64,000 bases of DNA from Promethearchaeota archaeon. Lineage in GTDB: Archaea; Asgardarchaeota; Lokiarchaeia; Sigyniarchaeales; SOKP01. Made by a program: the position numbers and the translations under genes. Positions 18,215 through 26,575 of the stretch are shown here, piece after piece. The stretch is taken from the NCBI GenBank assembly GCA_029838195.1, contig JALGVJ010000005.1, forward strand, positions 100,859 to 164,858. Direction: 5' to 3'. Each line of letters starts with the position of its first letter. Position 1 is the first letter of the stretch. Under the pieces are notes generated by a model. The model searched no databases and was not told the origin of the DNA. It worked only from the letters and a program-made list of their open reading frames with translations.

Positions 18215-19495
18215 ATGTTTCCCGAAAAACCTCAACATCCATCGAAAGATATCCTCGAATCCGAAAGCACGATTTTAAGAGGAAAAACTATTTGCATGTG
18301 CATTACGGGTTCTGTGGCGGCTATCCAATCACCTATCATAGCGAGAGAATTAATGAGGTTAGGTGCTGAAGTCATTGCAGTAATGTCTAAAGCAGCGTGT
18401 AAATTAATAAATCCTACATTAATGCATTGGGCTACTGGAAATCCTGTCATAACGGAATTGACAGGTGCCGTGGAACATGTTTATTTAGCGGGAGAAAGGC
18501 CTAAAGCTTTTGGCAAGGCAGATTTAATACTCGTGTGTCCAGCAACGGCAAATACGATCTCTAAGATAGCATGCGGGATCGATGATACACCTGTAACAAC
18601 GGTGGTAACAACTGCGTTTGGTTCATCTCTCCCAATAATAGCATGCCCGGCAGCCCATGAATCAATGTATCATCACCCCATTGTAGAAGAAAATATTAAT
18701 AAATTGAGGAGTTTGGGAGTAGAAATATTAGGGCCAAGAATTTCTGAAGGAAAAGCGAAAATGGTTCGAATTAATACGATCATCGATCGCGTGATTGATC
18801 TTTTGATTTCTAAAAAAGATTTAAAGGGGAAAAAGATTCTTGTTACGGCTGGACCCAGTAGAGAGTATATTGACCAAATAAGATTTGTGAGTAATAATTC
18901 CAGTGGACGAATGGGAGTTGAAATTGCTAAAGAAGCGGCTGCTAGGGGAGGAGAAGTATTATTAATAGCGGGAAAGTGTTTAGTCAAGATACCAGAATAT
19001 TTAAATACAATACACGTAATTTCTACAAATGATTTTATTAAAGCCGTAAAGGATGAATTAGGAACAAGAGATTATGATTTCTTTATTTGTGCTGCGGCGA
19101 TTAGTGATTACACTCCAAATACCTGTATCAATGGAAAAATTTCTTCAGATGAGATGCAGGAATTAAAAATAAACATGAGATTAACTCCAAAAATCATAAA
19201 TGAGGCTCGAAGAAAAAACCATAAAGTATTTATAGTGGCATTCAAGGCTGAAACGAATGTTTCTCGAAGTGAATTAATCGAACGGGCCTATAAGCGATTA
19301 AAAGAGTCCGATGCCAATTTGATTGTTGCTAATGATATAGGAAGAGAAGGAATCGGGTTTGAAAGCAAAGAGAATGAAGTTTATATCATAGACCCCAACA
19401 AGCGTGTAACACACGTAAAAAGACATTCTAAACGATACATTGCTTCAAGAATTATCGATATTGCACTAGAAAATTATAGGCTGTTAAATAAATAA
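18215..19495 (+). CDS. coaBC: Bifunctional CoaBC (PPC decarboxylase / PPC synthetase)
   Basis: Coenzyme A biosynthesis: the enzyme couples 4'-phosphopantothenate with cysteine and decarboxylates the product. The N-terminal flavoprotein (CoaC) domain has CITGSVAA (near 29-36), VEHVYLAGE with the catalytic His (about 87-95), and an archaeal-type PAAHESMYHHP (about 148-158). The C-terminal ligase (CoaB) domain starts near 205 with VTAGPSREYID and has NNSSGRMG near 227-234, then a C-terminal AFKAET motif. Length of 426 residues is standard. It stands alone, divergent from the lysXZK operon and followed by a 494-base gap. Confidence 0.93.
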   Translation: MFPEKPQHPSKDILESESTILRGKTICMCITGSVAAIQSPIIARELMRLGAEVIAVMSKAACKLINPTLMHWATGNPVITELTGAVEHVYLAGERPKAFGKADLILVCPATANTISKIACGIDDTPVTTVVTTAFGSSLPIIACPAAHESMYHHPIVEENINKLRSLGVEILGPRISEGKAKMVRINTIIDRVIDLLISKKDLKGKKILVTAGPSREYIDQIRFVSNNSSGRMGVEIAKEAAARGGEVLLIAGKCLVKIPEYLNTIHVISTNDFIKAVKDELGTRDYDFFICAAAISDYTPNTCINGKISSDEMQELKINMRLTPKIINEARRKNHKVFIVAFKAETNVSRSELIERAYKRLKESDANLIVANDIGREGIGFESKENEVYIIDPNKRVTHVKRHSKRYIASRIIDIALENYRLLNK

Positions 19496-19989
19496 TGGAA
19501 AATCACGCGCCTTCTTAAATATAAATTTTTCAAATCTTAAATTAAAATTCGGATAAGCACAAGAATACATGTTAAATTTGAATATCACAGGATTTTGTGA
19601 GTAATAATTCCTAATTATGCAAATTTTGCTTGAATAAAAACGCTGACGAGTCAAGAATGATTTATAATCAAATTATTCCTCATTTATAACTAACTAATTC
19701 TGCGAAATAAAGGAAAATTTTACCATATAAATTTTTTGATTAATATTTAGGCTCTAAATCAAAACGAGTAAAATTTTTTACCGATTAGATATGGTATTAA
19801 TTTAATAATGAAAAAAACATGAAAAATGGAGGAACTCATCACGAATTCCAAGTCATAGTTCGAAATAATTTATTTTTAAACCAAAAGTTTAAATAAGAAT
19901 TCAATCTCTGTAAAATCTGAAAATTTAATGAAATTTTATTGATCTTTAAATAAAGCGTTTTTAATACATGTAAAACAACTAATAGGAGC
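19496..19989 (+). other. Intergenic region upstream of top6B
   Basis: 494 bases with no open frame or tRNA. A TATA-like TCTTTAAATAAAG near 19943-19955 lies about 35-47 bases before the top6B ATG, and a second TTTAAATAAG near 19886-19895. The 18-base string TTTGTGAGTAATAATTCC (19594-19611) also occurs in coaBC (18884-18901), perhaps by chance. The stretch near 19640 (GCTGACGAGTC) hints at a structured RNA but no supporting fold was found. Confidence 0.35.
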
Positions 19990-22900
19990 ATGGTACAAAT
20001 CACGAGCGTTGACATTGAAGAGGAGGAAGAAGAGGGAAGAATTAAACAAGGAACGATTGCACAGTTTATGCGCAAGAGGACCCAATTAGTCGGGTTTGAA
20101 TTTGGTTATTGGAAGCACGTGCAATACTGTGCTGAATTTTTAGATAATGCTTTAGATGCAATCGAGGAGTTTCAATGGCAAGAGTTAAAGAAACCCGATT
20201 CCAAAATAAAATTCTCCTTAGATCAAGAATTATCCTTAGAAAATATCTCATTGATAGAGGATGAGATGGAAAAACGGGATGCTCAAAGGCTCGAATACAA
20301 TGCTAAAGAAATTCTCAAAAAAGAACTTGAAAATGGGGTTGAGTTAACTAAGCAAAAAGATTCTAAAATTTTAAAGGAGGAAAAAGAGGAAGGGGCTGTA
20401 GAATTAAAAGATAAGAAGAAGATAGAAATTGAAGAAGAAGTAATGAATATCATTGAAGACATGACAGAACTTTTAAAACCCGTTGAAAAAATCATTGATA
20501 CAGAACCTTTAGTAATAATTAGACTAAGAGAGGCAGAAGCCTCTACTTATTTAACTGCAGAATTAAATCAGAAAAATGTTATGAGTTATACTTTTGAAAT
20601 TTTTGATAATGGAATTGGAATGAATAGGGGTGATATTAAGAAATTCGGTCAATATTTAGCGTCTTCAAAAAGCACCCAATTAAAACAAACAAGAGGAAGT
20701 CAAGGATTTGGAGCACCCAGTGCCTTCAGCGACGCACAAAATACTACAGGAAAACCAATTATCTGTGTATCAAAAAGCGCAGAAAACGTTTATGCAACCG
20801 TAACTGAGTTTTTTACTACTTCTAAAAATAAAAAAAGATACGTGATTCACCCTACAGATATAGACAGCCCATTCCTCCATGGTACATATATAAAATTAAA
20901 TTATTTGAACACGAAATATATACGGGGATATGTAGACACTTACATAAGAGAAACTGCCATGCTAAATAGTCACATCACAATAATTTACATTGATCCTTAT
21001 GGTAAAGAAGAAAAATACCCACGATTAGCATTAAGTTTTCCCGAGGAACCTAAATATGCTAAACCACATCCTGCTTCTACTAATATCGGCGATCTTCAAG
21101 ATCTTTTGTCAAAATCGGAAAGTTATAAAACTCTTACTTCATTTTTGAAGGATAATTTTGTGAGGATAAGTCAAAAGGTCGCCGATAAAATAATTGATTT
21201 AGCAGAAAAAGATCTCCAAGATAAACTCAATATATTAATTTTAAAAGATGGTTTTTTAACAAAGGGTTCAAAATCTACTGATAGCATCTATTTTGCTCGT
21301 AAAGAAAAGCGAATATATGGTAAATCAACTAAACCTCGAGATAAGCTTGTTATATATCAATTAACCTCGGAGGAATTATTAAATAAATATTGGAAATTAA
21401 TAGGAGAATATGATCAACAATTAAAAAAAAATAAAAAAATAGTAAAAGAGATTAAAAAATTAAATGATAAAATAGAAAAGAGTGAAATTAAAAAAGAAAT
21501 TAAGGTTTATAAAAAAGAAATAGATCAATTAAAGAAAAAAATTAAAACACTTAGGAAAAATAAAGAAGATATTAAAAATAAATTACATGAGCTTTTAATA
21601 TCTTCAAAAGAAGGACTGATTGAGTTAAAAAAATTTAAAAAAAGAGAAGATTTTGAAGATTTAATTAATGAGGTTCAAATATCAAAAACCAAACCATCTA
21701 ATTTGACCAAAAATCAATTTGATTCCTTATTTTTAGCTTTTAAATCAATTAATTACATGGCACCTCCCACAGATACTGTGATCCCCGTAGAAGAAACTAC
21801 TTTAGAAAATACAATGATAAAAGAATTAGGACTGAAAATTTCTGAAAATCTTGATGATTTTGACACGCCCGTTGATACATTAAAAGAGTTCCGAGAACAA
21901 TTGCTTGAAGAAAAACGAAAACTACTTGCGGGAAATAACGTAAAAAATAATCCTAATCCTTTTTCTCAAATCACGGTGGAAGAAAATGAACTCATTCAAT
22001 TAAATTCGCAAATTTTAGCAAGTATTTACATTAATACAACAAAAACATCGAAAGAGAGAGTAATTCAAACCATTGAAGATATTGTGTCTTTAGAAGAGAC
22101 AGAATCTAAAGAATCGTATGAAGAGATTTTTGAATATTTTTTAGAAACATTTAGTAAAGATGACGATTTTGTTGCTGCTGAAACAAGACGTCCCACTAGC
22201 GGCAAAGGTTTAGCCTACGTTGTCGAAGCCGTTTTGGCATATTCAAATAGATTAGAAATCCCAAAACGCTCCAGAGATGTTTTATCTCGATTTGTAAATA
22301 GAACGCCAAAACTAAGAGATAGTGCCGATTGTGCCATTACAAAAGCAGTACAATCCGTAAACTGGAAGAATTATAAATTAGATACTTACGATAATAACTT
22401 ACCTAAAGGACCAATTAAACTTTTAGTAAATGTTTCAGGACCATATGTTCATTTAATGTTTAAATCCCAATCTAAAAATGCTCTTGCCGATGATGAGAAT
22501 TTAATAAAAGAGATAAAATATTGTTTAGAAGCCATCGGAAGAAGATTAAGAGTATATCTCAATAGAAGAATTGCGATTACTAAAAGAGAAAAAAGAGCGA
22601 ATTTAATAGAAAAATATATCCCGAAATTTGTTAATAGTCTCTATAACATTGCTAAAGAAGGAAGTAAATTTAAAGATAGTTTGAAAAAAGAAGAGTTAGA
22701 GATGTTAATTAGAACTTCAATTACAAAAAAGACGCCCCTTCAAATCGCGCCTAAATTGATAATTAAACCTAAAGAAGAGAAAAAATTAGAGAAACCAAAA
22801 GATTTAGAAAAAAAGAGGGAAATATCCCTTAAAGAAAAAGGCGAAAAGCCATCGAAAAAGAAGGAATTAGAGAAGAAACCATTGATAAAAGACATTCCGA

Positions 22901-23385
22901 AAGACCTAAATAAATTGACTATTAAACAATTAAGAAGCTTAGCCAAGAAAAATGATATTAAAATACCTTCTAAGGTAAAAAAGAGTGAAATTATAAAAAT
23001 AATAAAGAAAGAAATCTACAAAGAAGAAGCACTTGTTGAAACGCCTTTAGTGGAAGAAAAAGAAATTGAAAAAGTTAAAACAAAAACTAAAGAGGAAACA
23101 AAACAAATTTTACCGGAAACTTCATTAAAGAAAGTTAAAGTTAAGGAGAAAACTAAAAAGAAATTACCCAAACCTAAGCAAATGGAATTGCCAATAATAA
23201 CTACGGATAGAATTTTAGAGGTTTTAACCGATGAGTGGCAAACTATAAAACATTTAATTTTTAAATTAAAAATTAAGGACATGTTGGATGCTCGATATTT
23301 AACAGTTAAATTGAAAGAATTGGAAAGAAAAGGAATAGTCGAAATGGACATCAAAACTGGAAAAACGCATTGGAGATTAAAATGA
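19990..23385 (+). CDS. top6B: DNA topoisomerase VI subunit B, enlarged
   Basis: ATPase subunit of type IIB topoisomerase VI, which relaxes and decatenates DNA with subunit A. GHKL ATPase motifs: catalytic Glu 49 with DNALDA at 52-57, DNGIGM near 205-210, and the GSQGFG lid near 237-242. The transducer domain is recognisable near 740-815 (VEAVLAYSNRLE, then RFVNRTPKLRDSA, then CAITKAVQSVNWK). At 1131 residues it is about twice normal. Extra parts are an acidic insert at 85-180, a coiled coil near 470-550, a Lys/Glu-rich tail, a SAP/Rho-N-like helix pair near 972-1005, and a C-terminal winged helix near 1070-1131. A single frame with no break argues against assembly error. top6A follows after 29 bases. 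Confidence 0.9.
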   Translation: MVQITSVDIEEEEEEGRIKQGTIAQFMRKRTQLVGFEFGYWKHVQYCAEFLDNALDAIEEFQWQELKKPDSKIKFSLDQELSLENISLIEDEMEKRDAQRLEYNAKEILKKELENGVELTKQKDSKILKEEKEEGAVELKDKKKIEIEEEVMNIIEDMTELLKPVEKIIDTEPLVIIRLREAEASTYLTAELNQKNVMSYTFEIFDNGIGMNRGDIKKFGQYLASSKSTQLKQTRGSQGFGAPSAFSDAQNTTGKPIICVSKSAENVYATVTEFFTTSKNKKRYVIHPTDIDSPFLHGTYIKLNYLNTKYIRGYVDTYIRETAMLNSHITIIYIDPYGKEEKYPRLALSFPEEPKYAKPHPASTNIGDLQDLLSKSESYKTLTSFLKDNFVRISQKVADKIIDLAEKDLQDKLNILILKDGFLTKGSKSTDSIYFARKEKRIYGKSTKPRDKLVIYQLTSEELLNKYWKLIGEYDQQLKKNKKIVKEIKKLNDKIEKSEIKKEIKVYKKEIDQLKKKIKTLRKNKEDIKNKLHELLISSKEGLIELKKFKKREDFEDLINEVQISKTKPSNLTKNQFDSLFLAFKSINYMAPPTDTVIPVEETTLENTMIKELGLKISENLDDFDTPVDTLKEFREQLLEEKRKLLAGNNVKNNPNPFSQITVEENELIQLNSQILASIYINTTKTSKERVIQTIEDIVSLEETESKESYEEIFEYFLETFSKDDDFVAAETRRPTSGKGLAYVVEAVLAYSNRLEIPKRSRDVLSRFVNRTPKLRDSADCAITKAVQSVNWKNYKLDTYDNNLPKGPIKLLVNVSGPYVHLMFKSQSKNALADDENLIKEIKYCLEAIGRRLRVYLNRRIAITKREKRANLIEKYIPKFVNSLYNIAKEGSKFKDSLKKEELEMLIRTSITKKTPLQIAPKLIIKPKEEKKLEKPKDLEKKREISLKEKGEKPSKKKELEKKPLIKDIPKDLNKLTIKQLRSLAKKNDIKIPSKVKKSEIIKIIKKEIYKEEALVETPLVEEKEIEKVKTKTKEETKQILPETSLKKVKVKEKTKKKLPKPKQMELPIITTDRILEVLTDEWQTIKHLIFKLKIKDMLDARYLTVKLKELERKGIVEMDIKTGKTHWRLK

Positions 23386-23414
23386 TTGCCTTGGAGGAGG
23401 GTGATTAATTAAAA

Positions 23415-24605
23415 ATGAGTAAAAAAAAAGTAAAAGAGTGGAATTTAAAAGCTGCTAAAGAATTAATAAAAAGTTATCTGGAAAAACATAAACACGAAGA
23501 AGGGAAATCATTATCTCTTCCTGAAGGAACAATCCGAATAGAAGATCTAGATAGAAAGCAAGTATTATCTAGAATATATAATGTTGTCGATGAAATCATT
23601 GAAAAAGTGTACAAATCAGGAAAGCCTTCTATTAAGCTACCATCAAGAAGTAGTTCAAATATTATATGGGATGAAGAAAATGATTTATTGCTCCTTGGTG
23701 AACAAATTATGGAAAAACAATTTCATTCCTTAACCAGCGTGGCAGACTTCACTAGATTAGTTCGGGTATTGGAAATAATTAATGAATTACTGTTAAAAAA
23801 TATTCATGCTACAAAACGAGAGATTTTTTACAATGATGTAAAGTTATTTGGAGACCAAAAGAATAGTGATAAATGTATAGAAGATGTAGCAACCATGTTA
23901 TATACCACTAGAAATTCAACGCATATCGTTGCTTCTGCTAAAGGTTCTTGTATCGGGAGATTGCGGATTAGAGATAGAAATGACATAATTGATCTCGAAG
24001 GATTGGGGAGCGGTGGATGGACGATAAGTCCCATGCTTGACAATATAGAGATTTTAGAGTCTGATGCCGAATTTATTCTAGTAGTAGAAAAAGATGCAGC
24101 CATGATTCGTTTATCAGAAGCAAGATTTTGGAAGCAATATCCTTGTATTATTTTAACAGCTAAAGGAGCCGCTGATATTGCTACTAGAATGTTTTTAAAA
24201 AGATTAAGTAAGGAACTTAAATTACCCGTTTTTAGTTTAGTTGATAGCGATCCGTATGGACATTATATTCATTCTGTATATTTAAGAGGATCGAAACGGT
24301 TGAGCTATGAATCACCTTTTTTAGCAACACCAAATATAAAACTATTAGGTGTTTTAACGAGAGATTTGGATAAATATCACATCCCAAATGATTGCAGATT
24401 GCCCATGAATAAAATGGATTTAAAAAGAACTAAGGAACTATTAAATGAAAGCTTTGTGAAAAAAAATAAAGAATGGGAAAAAGACCTCCAATTGGCATTG
24501 AGATTGAAAATTAAAGCTGAAATTCAAGCGTTATCTTCTCATGGCTTTGAATTTCTAACTGATCAATATCTTCCAGAAAAATTAACTACAGGTGATTGGA
24601 TTTGA
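23415..24605 (+). CDS. top6A: DNA topoisomerase VI subunit A (Spo11-like)
   Basis: DNA-cleaving subunit of topoisomerase VI. The winged-helix catalytic tyrosine is Y139 in KREIFYND. The Toprim domain shows the metal Glu in VVEKDAA near 222-228 and the DxD motif in DSDPYG near 277-282. Length of 396 residues is normal, in contrast to the enlarged subunit B. A strong Shine-Dalgarno run (GGAGGAGGGTGAT, 23393-23404) precedes the ATG. Its TGA stop overlaps the likely TTG start of the next gene. It is co-transcribed with top6B. Confidence 0.94.
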   Translation: MSKKKVKEWNLKAAKELIKSYLEKHKHEEGKSLSLPEGTIRIEDLDRKQVLSRIYNVVDEIIEKVYKSGKPSIKLPSRSSSNIIWDEENDLLLLGEQIMEKQFHSLTSVADFTRLVRVLEIINELLLKNIHATKREIFYNDVKLFGDQKNSDKCIEDVATMLYTTRNSTHIVASAKGSCIGRLRIRDRNDIIDLEGLGSGGWTISPMLDNIEILESDAEFILVVEKDAAMIRLSEARFWKQYPCIILTAKGAADIATRMFLKRLSKELKLPVFSLVDSDPYGHYIHSVYLRGSKRLSYESPFLATPNIKLLGVLTRDLDKYHIPNDCRLPMNKMDLKRTKELLNESFVKKNKEWEKDLQLALRLKIKAEIQALSSHGFEFLTDQYLPEKLTTGDWI

Positions 24606-25123
24606 GAATTTTTAATAAAAAGGATGGGGGAATTGTACAAGTTATCGATAAAGAAAAGATGAAGGATTGGCCCGTGGAATTGCCATTAATTTTTGTTGAA
24701 TACATGCGGGAAAAAAAGGTAAATACTTATGACGATCCTAAGGTAAAAAAAGAAGTTTCGAAATATTTAGATGAAATTTTAAGAGATATAGCCATGCCAA
24801 GATTAATCTCTTTGTTAAAGGAAGAAAAGGAAGAAGAAATCATCATGGCGCTTGAGAGATTAAAAGAATTGGCTCAAAAAAACTTGGAAATGGTAAAACC
24901 CATGCGCCCTTATTTAGATGATTTATTGAAAAAAAAAAATAAACAAATCGTTAAATTAGCTAAATCTATTTCTGAAAGTTTTGCTCGAGCGGAAAAAAAT
25001 AAGCTATTAGCTGAAAAAAGAAAATTAATGCAAGAAAAAGAGAATTTATTTTTACAAGGGAAAATAACTGCCGAAGAATACGCAAAATACAGAAAAGAGT
25101 ATTTATTATTAAAAAAGGGTTAA
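24602..25123 (+). CDS. Hypothetical HEAT-like/coiled-coil protein in the Topo VI operon
   Basis: About 173 residues and no family I recognise. Residues 30-60 are mixed. Residues 60-125 look like one or two HEAT-type helical pairs (MPRLISLLKEEKEEEI, then MRPYLDDLLKKKNKQI). Residues 125-173 form a charged helix or coiled coil ending in a short hairpin-like segment similar to SHOCT tails (LFLQGKITAEEYAKYRKEY). The TTG at 24602, six bases after AGGTGA and overlapping the top6A stop (TTGA), is the best start; a TTG at 24596 is an alternative. Tight coupling suggests a protein working with Topo VI, but this is inference only. pyrE follows six bases later. Confidence 0.65.
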   Translation: MRIFNKKDGGIVQVIDKEKMKDWPVELPLIFVEYMREKKVNTYDDPKVKKEVSKYLDEILRDIAMPRLISLLKEEKEEEIIMALERLKELAQKNLEMVKPMRPYLDDLLKKKNKQIVKLAKSISESFARAEKNKLLAEKRKLMQEKENLFLQGKITAEEYAKYRKEYLLLKKG

Positions 25124-25129
25124 ATATTC

Positions 25130-25816
25130 ATGGTGTGGAAGGAAGAAAAATTCATTGAATTCATTTTAGATAATAATGTTCTCGAATTTGTTGATACCCC
25201 TTTCACCCTAAAATCGGGAAGACTTTCATATTGGTATATTAATTGGAGAAATATTTCAGAAGATGTCTTTTTATTAGAAAAATTAACAGATTTTATTTTG
25301 GATTATGTAGACGATTTTAATCTAGATCCGGATACATTTTATGGCGTGCCCGAAGGAGCAACAAAATTAGGGATTATAACTCAATACAAGTGGGCTAAAT
25401 GTCATGATAGGTTAAAAAAAGGCGATTTTGTGTTATCCATGGGGAGAGCATTACCAAAAGATCATGGAGATCCAAAAGATAAATATTTTTTAGGAAAACC
25501 GCGAGGGAAAGTTGTTATATTAGAAGATACTATCACTACTGGAGAATCCTTATTAAATACAGTAAAAATCATGAAAAGTATGAATATAAATATAGGTGCG
25601 ATTATCTGCTTATCCAATCGAAATGAATTAAGGGCAGATGGTAAGAATATTGCAGACATTATAAAAGATTTAAATATTAAATTCCATTCCATGAGCAATG
25701 CTATCGATATCCTACCTCGTGCAATAAAAAAATTTCAACTTAAAAAATCCCTCATCCAAGAGATAAAAAACTATTTTGAAAAGTATGGTAGCGTGAAATT
25801 AAACTTAGATACATGA
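25130..25816 (+). CDS. pyrE: Orotate phosphoribosyltransferase
   Basis: Type I phosphoribosyltransferase converting orotate and PRPP to OMP in pyrimidine synthesis. The N-terminal FTLKSGRLSYWYINWR (near 22-37) matches the OPRT hood motif. The PRPP loop VVILEDTITTGESL is near 128-141, with the two acidic residues (Glu-Asp). Length of 228 residues is normal. It begins six bases after the previous stop, so it is carried on the topoisomerase transcript. It is convergent with the GINS-like gene. No other pyr genes are present. Confidence 0.87.
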   Translation: MVWKEEKFIEFILDNNVLEFVDTPFTLKSGRLSYWYINWRNISEDVFLLEKLTDFILDYVDDFNLDPDTFYGVPEGATKLGIITQYKWAKCHDRLKKGDFVLSMGRALPKDHGDPKDKYFLGKPRGKVVILEDTITTGESLLNTVKIMKSMNINIGAIICLSNRNELRADGKNIADIIKDLNIKFHSMSNAIDILPRAIKKFQLKKSLIQEIKNYFEKYGSVKLNLDT

Positions 25817-25882
25817 TTTCTTGAAATACAGATCCTTTTCGCAAGGTCATGAATTAGAATGTTTAAGGTTTTTTGGCGTATT

Positions 25883-26458
25883 CTAATCCGCAGATATAGG
25901 ATTCTTTTCAAGGAAAAAGTTTCTCCACGTTTTTATTAAATTAGAGAGCATTTTTATGAGAATCCTTTCTGAAGTGGTTAATTTTTTCTCTTCTTCCAAA
26001 GAAAATTCAGAAATTGCCAATTTTAGAATTTTTAATAATCTTGTATCAATTAAATTCGAATAATAAGAATTAAAATTATCCATTGCTAAATTAGTTTTAA
26101 TACCTTTATCCACGTCATTTTTCATAATTGTTTTAAATTCTTTAATTTTATTTAAGAGGAATTCCTGTTCTGGATTAGCTAGTTGTTGTTCATTTTTTTC
26201 ATTAAAAGCATGCCTTTGTACATCAAGGTGATCGCATTTATCCGCAGGAGACACGCTTAAAATATTCTTTTCAATAAGAGGAAGTGCTAGGAAAAACGGC
26301 AGATTATATTTATTGTTGTTTTTAAATTTTGGAAAAGAATATCCTAATAATTCAAATCCGTTATAATCTTTTACACAATAAGTTTGAATTATTTCATGCT
26401 GAAAGATTAAATTAATACGTCTTAAAGAGTTAATTAGATTTTGAGAAATTAAATTCAT
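25883..26458 (-). CDS. GINS complex subunit, Gins23-like
   Basis: Probable subunit of the GINS replication complex that bridges Cdc45/RecJ and MCM. Residues about 30-75 look like the GINS B domain, with the characteristic YNLPFFLALPLIEKNIL (Leu-Pro plus amphipathic helix). Residues 85-185 are the all-helical A domain, including YYSNLIDTRLLKILKLA (like the R-x-R-K-I-L-x-L-A helix) and LTTSERILIKML. B-before-A order is that of Gins23 (Psf2/Psf3). It sits 3.7 kb from mcm; GINS and MCM genes are often neighbours in archaea. Similarity is by eye and weak in places, so an HMM check is decisive. Confidence 0.6.
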   Translation of the reverse strand: MNLISQNLINSLRRINLIFQHEIIQTYCVKDYNGFELLGYSFPKFKNNNKYNLPFFLALPLIEKNILSVSPADKCDHLDVQRHAFNEKNEQQLANPEQEFLLNKIKEFKTIMKNDVDKGIKTNLAMDNFNSYYSNLIDTRLLKILKLAISEFSLEEEKKLTTSERILIKMLSNLIKTWRNFFLEKNPISAD

Positions 26459-26575
26459 GAATTATTCTGGACGGGTTATTAAAATTAGAGAGATTTTATT
26501 TAATTGATAATGCTCATTATCTATTAATAAATTAATCTTTTTTATGCGTTAAAAAATTTTTTAAAAGGAAAATAT

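Noticed and set aside
19636..19665. Hammerhead- or C/D-box-like string GCTGACGAGTC
   Set aside because: No matching GAAA core, stems or D/D' boxes at proper spacing.
22740..23354. Open frames on the minus strand opposite the Lys-rich tail of top6B
   Set aside because: They are Ser/Phe-rich mirror frames of Lys/Glu codons with no start signals or homology.
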